Below, in pieces: positions 1 to 5,735 of a stretch of DNA of 5,811 bases (position 1 is the stretch's first letter; each line of letters opens with the position of its first letter). The notes under the pieces were generated by a model. It was given only the letters and a program-made list of their open reading frames with translations. It was not told where the DNA came from and did not search any database. This DNA is from Acidobacteriota bacterium. Its GTDB lineage: Bacteria > Acidobacteriota > Blastocatellia > Pyrinomonadales > Pyrinomonadaceae. A program made the position numbers and the translations under genes. The stretch lies in the NCBI GenBank assembly GCA_029862725.1, contig JAOTWT010000221.1, forward strand, positions 1-5,811, in the 5' to 3' direction.

Positions 1-149
1 GCATACTCATCCCAAAGTTGTTGATTTGCCTCGGCACTCGCCGCAGTTCCTTCTATGTGGAGCACCCCGTCTCCTTCCGCAACGCTAAAACCTTCCAGAC
101 CGAGGCTTCCCGCGAGGTCGATCAAAGATGCATATTTATCTTGTAACAT
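1..149 (-). CDS. BON-like (probable BON/LysM) small protein, 5' part only
   Basis: The reading frame starts at an ATG at 149 and runs off the left edge, so only the first 49 residues are visible. It begins MLQDKYASLIDLAG and continues with a short strand-turn-strand stretch (GVLHIEGTA, residues 29-37) and a helix (AEANQQLWDEY, 39-49). This matches the start of small bacterial proteins that have an N-terminal BON-like domain followed by a C-terminal LysM domain, which bind peptidoglycan in the periplasm; the LysM half lies outside the window, so that part is inference. No signal peptide is seen. A GAGGAG Shine-Dalgarno (160-165) lies 10 bases before the ATG and overlaps the stop codon of the upstream BON lipoprotein, so the two genes are very likely co-transcribed and perhaps translationally coupled. 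The frame is too short for the open reading frame to stand out by length alone; the support is the RBS, the context and the sequence pattern. Confidence 0.75.
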   Translation of the reverse strand, partial: MLQDKYASLIDLAGSLGLEGFSVAEGDGVLHIEGTAASAEANQQLWDEY

Positions 150-164
150 TTTTCTCAGTCTCCT

Positions 165-650
165 CTATTTCTTCTCGAGTTTGTTCTCGACTTTCTTCGG
201 TTTTGCTTCATTTACCGCCATCACGCACTCGGCGAATTTGTCCGCTTTGACCGAGCCGCCGATCGTGGCCGTTCCGTCTTTAACTTCAACGGTCGCACCG
301 TCGCAGCCTTTCTTTTTAAAGGCCTCTTCGATCTTGGCTTTAACCTCGGAATCATCTCCCGAAGCTTCCGGCATCGGCGCCGGGGCGTTTACATTCACTT
401 CATTGATGACATTCTTGACGCCTTCAACCTTCGCAAGTTCCTCGGCCTTAGCTTTCGCGGCCTGATCTGCTACATCGCCCTTTATAGTCGCGACACCTTC
501 TTTCACTTCGACAGTAACGCCGGACGTCGTGGTTTCCGCCTTTAATGCTTTATCGGCAGCGCTTTGCAAATCTGTGTCACTTGCGCCTCCGCAGGCACCC
601 AGGAACAGTACCAGCGATATGCTGAGCGCAGTTAATAATTTAATTTTCAT
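165..650 (-). CDS. Lipoprotein with two BON domains
   Basis: A 161-residue exported lipoprotein. The N-terminus has a short basic start (MKIK), a hydrophobic segment (5-17) and a lipobox LGAC at 17-20, so Cys20 should be lipidated after signal peptidase II cleavage. Two BON-type alpha/beta repeats follow: about 25-87 (GVTVEVKEGVATIKGDV near 44-60, ending VKNVINEVNV) and about 99-158 (ATVEVKDGTATIGGSV near 119-134). A Pro/Ala linker (88-98) separates them. BON domains are linked to envelope maintenance and to binding phospholipid or other periplasmic ligands; the ligand here cannot be told. The second domain carries two cysteines (116 and 142) that could pair after export. The start is well fixed by TGGAGG five bases before the ATG. 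The gene directly precedes a second BON-like gene (gap 15 bp), which suggests a joint envelope role. The ORF on the opposite strand (55-465) is a shadow. Confidence 0.92.
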   Translation of the reverse strand: MKIKLLTALSISLVLFLGACGGASDTDLQSAADKALKAETTTSGVTVEVKEGVATIKGDVADQAAKAKAEELAKVEGVKNVINEVNVNAPAPMPEASGDDSEVKAKIEEAFKKKGCDGATVEVKDGTATIGGSVKADKFAECVMAVNEAKPKKVENKLEKK

Positions 651-718
651 AGATCCTCCAAAAATTTGCTTACCCGAACGGGGGTAGAATTCAAAATGTA
701 TTGATTGCGGGTTTCAAA

Positions 719-747
719 AACCTACTTTTATACGCGACTTTTGTCAA
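719..747 (-). promoter_or_regulatory. Candidate sigma70-type promoter of the BON operon
   Basis: On the minus strand a perfect -35 box TTGACA (747-742) is followed after 17 bases by TAGGTT (724-719). The latter keeps the three most conserved -10 positions (TA...T). Transcription would start near 712, giving a leader of about 60 bases before the lipoprotein ATG at 650. It lies in the gap just downstream of aroK, so the BON genes could be expressed apart from aroA-aroK. I found no convincing terminator after aroK, so read-through is also possible. Confidence 0.4.
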
Positions 748-759
748 ACAAGGCATACT

Positions 760-1296
760 CTATTCGACGTCTATTTCAAATACTTGTTCGGCGATCTGAT
801 CCGCAACCGCCCGCGAATTAGACCCCGGCTGAATCAGAAAGTGCCAGTCCGCAAGGCAGTAGGCACGCTCCCGCTCCTCAAATAAACGCAGGGCCTCGCC
901 CCGGTCCCGTGCCAAGGGGCGTTCCTTGTATGAAAGACTGATGTTGGCCCAACAATGTTCGAAAGTAGCTCCCAGCCAGATCGATGTGATCTTGTGGCGT
1001 GCCAGCAGGTCACGGTTGGATTCCGATGTAAAAGCCCCGCCACCGAGCGAGATTATCCGGTAGACATGATTCTGGACTATCTTGCCAAGCACCTCTTTCT
1101 CAAGGCTCCTGAAATACTCGATTCCGTCGTTCTCCACGATCTTTGCAACGGTTTTCTTTTCGACCAACTCGATCTCGTCGTCGAGATCCACCCAATCCGT
1201 AGCCAAGAGTCTTCCCAAATTGCGGGCCACCGTCGACTTCCCGACTCCCATGAATCCTGTAAGCGCGATGCGTATTCTCCTCGTGCCGTTTTCCAT
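760..1296 (-). CDS. aroK: Shikimate kinase
   Basis: A 178-residue cytosolic kinase that phosphorylates shikimate to shikimate 3-phosphate with ATP, the fifth step of the shikimate pathway. The family motifs are all visible: Walker A GFMGVGKST at 14-22, the shikimate-binding DLDD at 37-40, FRSLE at 62-66 with Arg63, the GGG loop at 85-87 (SLGGGAF), the lid RPL at 126-128, and the adenine-side RERAY at 142-146. Length is normal for AroK (about 170-180). The start ATG at 1296-1294 overlaps the aroA stop in the arrangement TGATG (one shared base), typical of translational coupling, so no separate ribosome site is needed. It acts immediately before the neighbouring aroA product. The longer opposite-strand frame (955-1926) is a shadow that spans both genes. 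Confidence 0.97.
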   Translation of the reverse strand: MENGTRRIRIALTGFMGVGKSTVARNLGRLLATDWVDLDDEIELVEKKTVAKIVENDGIEYFRSLEKEVLGKIVQNHVYRIISLGGGAFTSESNRDLLARHKITSIWLGATFEHCWANISLSYKERPLARDRGEALRLFEERERAYCLADWHFLIQPGSNSRAVADQIAEQVFEIDVE

Positions 1297-2627
1297 CAGT
1301 CAACCAAACCGTTAAGTGTCTCAAAAAAGTCAGGATACGAAACCGCGACGCACCCGGCATCATTAATCACGCTTTCGCCTTCCGAGAACATCGCCGCAAC
1401 GGCAAAAGCCATCGCAATTCTATGGTCACCGCGGGAATCGATCTCCGCGGCGGTCAGATTACTTTTCGAAACCCTGAAACCGTCCTCGTACTCTTCCACC
1501 GCTCCACCCATCCTTTTCAGGTTTTTTACTATTGCGTCAACCCGATCCGATTCCTTGACCCTCAATTCGGACGCATCGCGAACCTCAATCCCGCCCGGCA
1601 GCAAAGTACCCAGGACGGCGAGGACAGGCATCTCGTCGATCAGTGCCGCTGTCCTTCCGCCCGATATCTTTAAGTTCGATTCTATCAACTCACAATCGCC
1701 GTCCCAACTGACGCGGATATCCCCGCGCGGCTCGCCGCAGCTTATACTCTTGTTTGTCACCTCGATCCGTACGCCGATTTCCTGCATTACATCGACAATG
1801 CCCTTCCGGGTATCGTTTAAGCCGACATCGAGGAGTGTGATGTCTGAACCCCTGAGCCCTGCAGCCGCAACCAGAAAAAAAGCAGCGGTTGAGATGTCGC
1901 CCGGCACCCGAATATCCCGCGCTTGAAGTTCGGATCCAGGACTCAACTTTATCACGTGACTAAATTCTCCGTCTGCTTCCCGGAATTCCTCGCTGATCTC
2001 CGCTCCCAGGTAGGTGAGCATGCGTTCGGTGTGGTCTCTTGAAATCGGGGCCCGCAATTCCGACGGCGGCGAAATGACACTTACGGGACCGCCCGTATAG
2101 AGACCCGCAATGAGCACACAACTTTTTACCTGCGCCGAAGCGACTGGCAAGCTGTAATCAATTGGCCTCAAACACGCCCCGCCCATTATCTTGATCGGAG
2201 CCCGGTTTTCCCTCAGACGAATATCCGCACCCATCTCAAGCAACGGCTCGGCGATCCTTCCCATTGGACGTGAGTTCAACGATTCATCGCCAACCACCAG
2301 GGAGTCGAATTCCTGCCCCGCCAAAATGCCGGCCAAAAGACGCATTGTCGTGCCGCTGTTTCCGCAATCGAGCGGTGTTGCAGGCTCCTCGAGTCCGCGT
2401 TTTCCCTTCCCAAAGATTTGTACGGTTGAACCATTCTTCGAAACCGGAACTCCGAGAGCTTTAAGGCAGCGGAGAGTCGATGCACAATCATCCCCCGTCG
2501 CAAAGTTTGTAATTTCGGCGCTGCCCTTCGAAATCGCGAGAAGCATCGCCGCCCTGTGTGAGATGGATTTATCGCCGGGGACCTTGATTCTGCCGGTTAA
2601 AGGACCGCTTTTTGAAATACGCATCAT
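1296..2627 (-). CDS. aroA: 3-phosphoshikimate 1-carboxyvinyltransferase (EPSP synthase), class II type
   Basis: Joins shikimate 3-phosphate and phosphoenolpyruvate to give 5-enolpyruvylshikimate 3-phosphate, the sixth shikimate step. With the start used here (ATG at 2627, residues MMRISKSGPLTG) the protein has 443 residues, the usual family length. Visible motifs: VPGDKSISHR at 16-25 (Lys20 and Arg25 bind substrate), GNSGTTMR at 89-96, RPMGR at 120-124, SAQVKS at 164-169, RDHTE at 197-201, VPGDIS about 241-246, NDTR at 271-274, IDE around 330-332 with the catalytic Asp, RVKESDR at 356-362 and GDHR at 400-403. GDKS, SAQxK, RxHTE and NxTR together are the signature of class II (Bacillus/CP4-like) enzymes, a class that includes glyphosate-insensitive members. 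The frame stays open upstream to a GTG at 2774, adding 49 residues with no family resemblance; that stretch also overlaps the promoter of the divergent gene, so I prefer 2627 (or the adjacent ATG at 2624). Neither start has a good Shine-Dalgarno. Confidence 0.95.
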   Translation of the reverse strand: MMRISKSGPLTGRIKVPGDKSISHRAAMLLAISKGSAEITNFATGDDCASTLRCLKALGVPVSKNGSTVQIFGKGKRGLEEPATPLDCGNSGTTMRLLAGILAGQEFDSLVVGDESLNSRPMGRIAEPLLEMGADIRLRENRAPIKIMGGACLRPIDYSLPVASAQVKSCVLIAGLYTGGPVSVISPPSELRAPISRDHTERMLTYLGAEISEEFREADGEFSHVIKLSPGSELQARDIRVPGDISTAAFFLVAAAGLRGSDITLLDVGLNDTRKGIVDVMQEIGVRIEVTNKSISCGEPRGDIRVSWDGDCELIESNLKISGGRTAALIDEMPVLAVLGTLLPGGIEVRDASELRVKESDRVDAIVKNLKRMGGAVEEYEDGFRVSKSNLTAAEIDSRGDHRIAMAFAVAAMFSEGESVINDAGCVAVSYPDFFETLNGLVD

Positions 2628-2640
2628 TTGATCGTCAAAG

Positions 2641-2646
2641 ATTACA
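2641..2646 (-). promoter_or_regulatory. Possible -10 element for aroA-aroK
   Basis: On the minus strand TGTAAT (2646-2641) matches five of six bases of the -10 consensus and sits only 13 bases before the chosen aroA ATG. No good -35 box lies 16-18 bases upstream. If real it would give a very short leader, which would fit the missing Shine-Dalgarno. The support is weak. Confidence 0.2.
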
Positions 2647-2760
2647 GTTTTTCTAAGATTAACAAAATGCGGACCGTTGAATCTTGCCGCGGAGTCCATG
2701 ATCGGAATTTTCCAAGATGGCCTTTTTGAAACGGAGGTGAACACGAGGACGCGCATTTTC

Positions 2761-2788
2761 TTGACACAAACCACTATGAAAAGATAAC
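2761..2788 (+). promoter_or_regulatory. Candidate promoter of the RsbW/STAS module
   Basis: A perfect -35 box TTGACA (2761-2766) is followed after 16 bases by GATAAC (2783-2788), which matches four of six bases of the -10 consensus. Transcription would start near 2795, about 19 bases before the GTG at 2814. It lies inside the region that a longer aroA reading frame would occupy, which argues for the shorter aroA. Confidence 0.45.
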
Positions 2789-2803
2789 TTAGGATATCCC
2801 TAA
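2789..2803. repeat. Inverted repeat TTAGG-N5-CCTAA at the module's predicted transcription start
   Basis: TTAGG (2789-2793) and CCTAA (2799-2803) are exact reverse complements, and the 8-base palindrome GGATATCC (2792-2799) lies within them. The element sits just after the predicted -10 box at 2783-2788, where a repressor site would be effective. The symmetry is seen directly; the operator role is inference. Confidence 0.35.
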
Positions 2804-2813
2804 AACGAGCAGT

Positions 2814-3245
2814 GTGAGGCTATCAGGTCTATTGGCTGAAGAGCATACCAAAATTTCAATCGCGAGCAGAATCGAAGAGATCGATGCTGCTGTCACGCAG
2901 GCTGTCGACTTTGCGAAGCAAAAAGGCTTCAGCGATGACGCCATTTTCGGTATCGACATGGCCGTACGCGAAGCCGTTGCGAATGCCGTCAAGCACGGTA
3001 ACTGTCTTGACGACAGAAAAAGCGTCGATATCACTCTGAGCGACGACTCGAAAAGCCTGAAAATCACGATCCGTGATTATGGCAACGGGTTTTCGGTGGA
3101 GGATGTCCCCGATCCCAGAAATCCCGAGAACCTCTTGAAGACAGACGGCCGCGGAATATTGTTTATGCAGAACTTTGTTGATGTCGTGGAGTGGCATAAT
3201 CATCCCGACGGCGGGATGTACGTGAAGATGGTTAAAAACCGATAG
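2814..3245 (+). CDS. RsbW-type anti-sigma factor / serine-protein kinase (HATPase_c_2)
   Basis: A 143-residue GHKL-type ATPase of the RsbW/SpoIIAB/BtrW family. These proteins bind either a sigma factor or a STAS antagonist and inactivate the latter by phosphorylation on serine. The family opening ISIASRIEEID is at 14-24. The N box REAVANAVKHGN (52-63) carries Glu53 and Asn57 for Mg-ATP, the G1 box DYGNGF is at 88-93, and the G2 box GRGILFM is at 112-118. Length is typical. The start is GTG at 2814; an in-frame TAG at 2790-2792 leaves little room upstream, and the only other candidate is a TTG at 2832. The ribosome site is weak. The STAS gene follows 75 bp downstream in the same direction and is the obvious partner. 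No sigma factor or PP2C phosphatase gene is adjacent, so the target may be encoded elsewhere, or the pair may regulate something other than a sigma factor. Confidence 0.92.
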   Translation: MRLSGLLAEEHTKISIASRIEEIDAAVTQAVDFAKQKGFSDDAIFGIDMAVREAVANAVKHGNCLDDRKSVDITLSDDSKSLKITIRDYGNGFSVEDVPDPRNPENLLKTDGRGILFMQNFVDVVEWHNHPDGGMYVKMVKNR

Positions 3246-3250
3246 CTTTT

Positions 3251-3289
3251 TTGTTTTAATACGGCTTTTTTGGTAAATTACGCTTTACC
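3251..3289 (+). promoter_or_regulatory. Intergenic hairpin and weak promoter-like boxes before the STAS gene
   Basis: The 75-base gap between the two regulatory genes holds a perfect inverted repeat, GGTAAA (3272-3277), loop TTACGC, TTTACC (3284-3289). It also has promoter-like boxes TTGTTT (3251-3256) and TAAATT (3274-3279) spaced by 17 bases, so the repeat overlaps the possible -10. Two runs of six T (3247-3252 and 3266-3271) come before the hairpin and not after it, so this is not a standard terminator. It may tune the expression of the second gene; this is weakly supported. Confidence 0.25.
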
Positions 3290-3309
3290 GATCGAAGAAA
3301 ACTAAATTC

Positions 3310-3314
3310 AGGAG
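3310..3314 (+). promoter_or_regulatory. Strong ribosome binding site of the STAS gene
   Basis: AGGAG lies six bases before the ATG at 3321 and fixes that start. It contrasts with the weak site and GTG start of the preceding kinase gene, which would favour an excess of the antagonist over the kinase, as partner-switching systems often require. Confidence 0.75.
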
Positions 3315-3320
3315 ATTAAA

Positions 3321-3668
3321 ATGGCAGAACTCAATATATCTGAACGCCAGGCGGGCGACGTTACGATTTTGGACATGAGCGGCAAGGTCACGATTGGAGA
3401 AGGCAGTGTTGCGCTCCGAAACACGATTCGGCGTCTGTTAGGTGAAGGCAAGAAGAGTATCCTCTTGAACCTTGCCGATGTCGGCTATATCGATTCGAGC
3501 GGAATCGGGGAACTGGTTTCGAGTTTTACCGCGGTTAATAAGGAAGGAGGCAAATTGAAGCTTCTGAGCCTTACGCAAAAGATCCAGGACCTCCTCGCCA
3601 TTACAAAGCTTCTTACGGTTTTTGACACATTTGACGACGAAGGCGAAGCGGTGGCGAGCTACGAATAG
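3321..3668 (+). CDS. STAS-domain anti-sigma factor antagonist (RsbV/SpoIIAA family)
   Basis: A 115-residue cytosolic protein that is a single STAS domain from about residue 3 to 112. The unphosphorylated form of such proteins binds the RsbW-type kinase and frees its other partner. The phosphorylation loop YIDSSGIGEL is at 56-65; by alignment with SpoIIAA (Asp57-Ser58), Ser59 after Asp58 is the phosphorylated residue. The strand before it (SILLNLADV, 46-54) and the later GGKLKLLSL (76-84) and LLTVFDTFDDEGEAV (97-111) segments are typical. The upstream neighbour is the matching kinase. The order kinase then antagonist is the reverse of classical rsbV-rsbW-sigB. A strong terminator 24 bases after the stop ends the unit. 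Confidence 0.94.
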   Translation: MAELNISERQAGDVTILDMSGKVTIGEGSVALRNTIRRLLGEGKKSILLNLADVGYIDSSGIGELVSSFTAVNKEGGKLKLLSLTQKIQDLLAITKLLTVFDTFDDEGEAVASYE

Positions 3669-3691
3669 TTGAAGTATCAGGAAATAGAAAC

Positions 3692-3735
3692 GGGCAGGGA
3701 AAGCGGCTTTCCTTGTCCTTTTGTTTTGTTTGTAT
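3692..3735 (+). terminator. Rho-independent terminator after the STAS gene
   Basis: A 12-base-pair stem, GGGCAGGGAAAG (3692-3703) with CTTTCCTTGTCC (3707-3718) including two G-U pairs, has a three-base loop CGG and is followed by a T-rich tract (3719-3735, broken by single G's). It closes the kinase/STAS transcript and separates it from the large secreted-protein gene. Confidence 0.88.
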
Positions 3736-3802
3736 TTGCATCCTGCGGGTGGATTCGAGCATCCTTATTGAAGCCTGAGACTGATTGGAAATCGTGTTTG
3801 TT

Positions 3803-5557
3803 ATGAAGAGACTATTTGCGATATTGCTATTGGCATTTCTGACCGTTTCTGTTGCCGGCCAGGGCATCAGAACAGATTTTGACCTCGGCGGGTTTGGAGT
3901 AAAGATAAATCCGGACAAACGTCTGATCGCTGTTCGTGCGAGCCTCGAACTAGCCGGTATGCGGACGGAACTTACAAAAGACGGTGAACAATTCAGGCAA
4001 CGCGTATTGGCAGACTTTAAGGACTTTAATCCGGATTTACGCAATAAACTCAAGGTATTCGTGGATCAATACCGAAACCGGCATTCTGAGTTTTCCGCTG
4101 CCGAACTCGCTTCTGCTTTTGTTTCGATGTCGTTTACGCTTTCGCCTGCGCCCGGCTTGGAAGAGCCGTCCCGCTCGGCGGACCTGCCCGGCGAGCTTTT
4201 GGAAGTATTGGACTATTCGCCGCTCGTGCGCGAGTTTTACAGATCGGACGGGGTTTCCGCCAAAATAGACGAATATGTCGACGAATTCCAGATCCAGGGT
4301 GAATTTGTAACACCGACCGCCAGGGACATGGTCCGGGACGTTCTCGAATATCTCCATACGCGCCCACGCCTTTCATACGTGGAGCGTGTAAAGGTTGAAA
4401 CGAAAGAGGGTAAGAAGACCCTGACGAAATACGAACCAGTCGAACGTTTCCGCTCCTTCACGATCGTTCCCGATCTTTTGCAGGCCAAGGGAAACATCAA
4501 CTTCCTGAATATTCGCGACGAATATATCGCGATCATTCCGCCCAGGACGGACCTAAGTGCGTCCGAGGTCAGGCGTGCTTATTTGCAATTTGTGCTCGAT
4601 CCGCTGGTTCTCAATCAAGCACTTGAAATCCAGATAAAGAACGATGAAATCAAGTCGCTTTTGAACAACGTTCGAAAAGACAGGCCGTCGATCTCCCCGG
4701 ATCCGATTTTGGCGGTGTCGCGCTCGCTGGTCGCAGCTACGGATATCAGGGAGGAACAATACAGGAAAACGAGGCTTGCGACGGATCAGGCAAGACGCAA
4801 GATCGCTCTCATGACAACGGACGAAGATCGCAAGGCGGTCTCGGACGAGTTGGAGCGGGTAAAGCAGGAGTTGTCGGACGAATCGGTGCTGCGGCTCATC
4901 GATAGCTATGAATCAGGGGCGATTTTAGTCTTTTATTTTGCGGAAAAGCTGGGAGGCGTTGAACAATCGGGTTTTGATGTCTCGGGTTCTATACGAAACT
5001 GGCTGAGGACCCTCGAACCGAAGGCTGAGGAGAATCGACTGGAAGAAAACTTCGAAGCCAGCCAAAGGGCGAGAGTCGCGAGACAGCGCCGAAAGGCCGA
5101 AACCGTTGCCCCGCTGATCGAGAACCCCTTGACACGTGCCCTTCTGGATATCGATGTGATTGTTGATAAGAAGGATTACAAGGAGGCGGAATCGCGTCTG
5201 AACGGGCTTCTAACAAAATACGAGGACAATAAGATTGAAACCGCCCGCATATATTATTCGCTTGGCAGGATGAAGAGCCTCGATGCTCAGGACACAAAAG
5301 ATCCGGAAGTCGTCAGCGAAAAATTGGAAGTTGCTTCGAATTATTACAAACAGGTGCTGCAAACCGCATCTCCTGAAGACAAAGCATTGGTCTCGCTGAC
5401 CTATTTCGCCCTTGGAAGGATCTACGAGCACTTTGACCAGGATGATTACGCGATGAAGATTTACGAGGCCGCGTTGAAAATCGGTAATGTTCCGGAAGGC
5501 GCATTCGAACAAGCGTTCGAAGCGAAGAAAAGCCTCCTTGCAAAGGTTGCGAACTGA
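3803..5557 (+). CDS. Secreted protein with peptidase-like middle region and C-terminal TPR-like repeats, function unknown
   Basis: A 584-residue protein with a signal peptide (MKRLF, hydrophobic 4-18, likely cut near Ala18 or Gly19), so it should be periplasmic or extracellular. The frame is open six codons further to a TTG at 3785, but ATG 3803 places the basic start right before the hydrophobic core; no strong ribosome site is seen for either. Residues 36-250 contain FNPDLRNKLKVFVDQYR (75-91), a stretch leading to SPLVREFYR (139-147), and a strand YIAIIPP (241-247). Next comes a helix VRRAYLQFVLDPLV (256-269) at the place where related-looking exported peptidase-like proteins carry HExxH; here the ligand positions read Arg, Ala and Gln. 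Residues about 290-440 are highly charged and helical. The C-terminus holds helix pairs of TPR type, clearest at 528-561 (ALVSLTYFALGRIYEHF, DYAMKIYEAALKIG), with an earlier pair at 458-491. The TPR call is moderate, the peptidase relation tentative. No enzymatic function is assigned. Confidence 0.85.
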   Translation: MKRLFAILLLAFLTVSVAGQGIRTDFDLGGFGVKINPDKRLIAVRASLELAGMRTELTKDGEQFRQRVLADFKDFNPDLRNKLKVFVDQYRNRHSEFSAAELASAFVSMSFTLSPAPGLEEPSRSADLPGELLEVLDYSPLVREFYRSDGVSAKIDEYVDEFQIQGEFVTPTARDMVRDVLEYLHTRPRLSYVERVKVETKEGKKTLTKYEPVERFRSFTIVPDLLQAKGNINFLNIRDEYIAIIPPRTDLSASEVRRAYLQFVLDPLVLNQALEIQIKNDEIKSLLNNVRKDRPSISPDPILAVSRSLVAATDIREEQYRKTRLATDQARRKIALMTTDEDRKAVSDELERVKQELSDESVLRLIDSYESGAILVFYFAEKLGGVEQSGFDVSGSIRNWLRTLEPKAEENRLEENFEASQRARVARQRRKAETVAPLIENPLTRALLDIDVIVDKKDYKEAESRLNGLLTKYEDNKIETARIYYSLGRMKSLDAQDTKDPEVVSEKLEVASNYYKQVLQTASPEDKALVSLTYFALGRIYEHFDQDDYAMKIYEAALKIGNVPEGAFEQAFEAKKSLLAKVAN

Positions 5558-5565
5558 TTAGTAAA

Positions 5566-5722
5566 GGAGTCAGGATTCGGGATTCAGGATTCGGGATTCG
5601 GGATTCAGGATTCAGGATTCAGGATTCAGGATTCGGGATTCAGGATTCAGGATTCAGGATTCGGGATTCGGGATTCAGGATTCAGGATTCAGGATTCAGG
5701 ATTCAGGATTCAGGATTCAGGA
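5566..5722 (+). repeat. Heptamer tandem array GGATTC(A/G), 21 copies
   Basis: From 5573 to 5719 there are 21 consecutive 7-base units, all GGATTCA or GGATTCG, with no length change. A degenerate unit GGAGTCA (5566-5572) precedes them and a broken GGA (5720-5722) follows. Six positions are invariant and only the seventh varies, in the order G A G G A A A A G A A A G G A A A A A A A. The array starts nine bases after the stop codon of the large gene. I see no promoter or terminator in it. Confidence 0.97.
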
Positions 5723-5735
5723 ATGTTATCGCGTC

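Noticed and set aside
671..722. Short inverted repeats TACCC-N6-GGGTA (671-686) and GGTTT-N3-AAACC (710-722) in the gap before the BON lipoprotein, considered as a terminator of aroK or an operator.
   Set aside because: Stems are only five base pairs and no T-run follows on the minus strand, so neither is a credible terminator; an operator role has no further support.
955..1926. A 323-codon plus-strand frame opposite aroK and aroA.
   Set aside because: It lies antisense to two clearly recognised genes, spans their junction, and its protein is of low-complexity Ser/Thr/Pro character with no family features.
2698..2787. A 29-codon plus-strand ORF starting MIGIFQDG upstream of the RsbW-like gene, possibly a leader peptide.
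   Set aside because: It has no proper ribosome site, it crosses the predicted promoter at 2761-2788 and would not be transcribed from it, and nothing in its codons suggests attenuation.
3613..4053. A 146-codon minus-strand frame across the terminator and the start of the large secreted protein gene.
   Set aside because: It runs antisense through a strong terminator and a signal-peptide gene, and shows no recognisable protein features.
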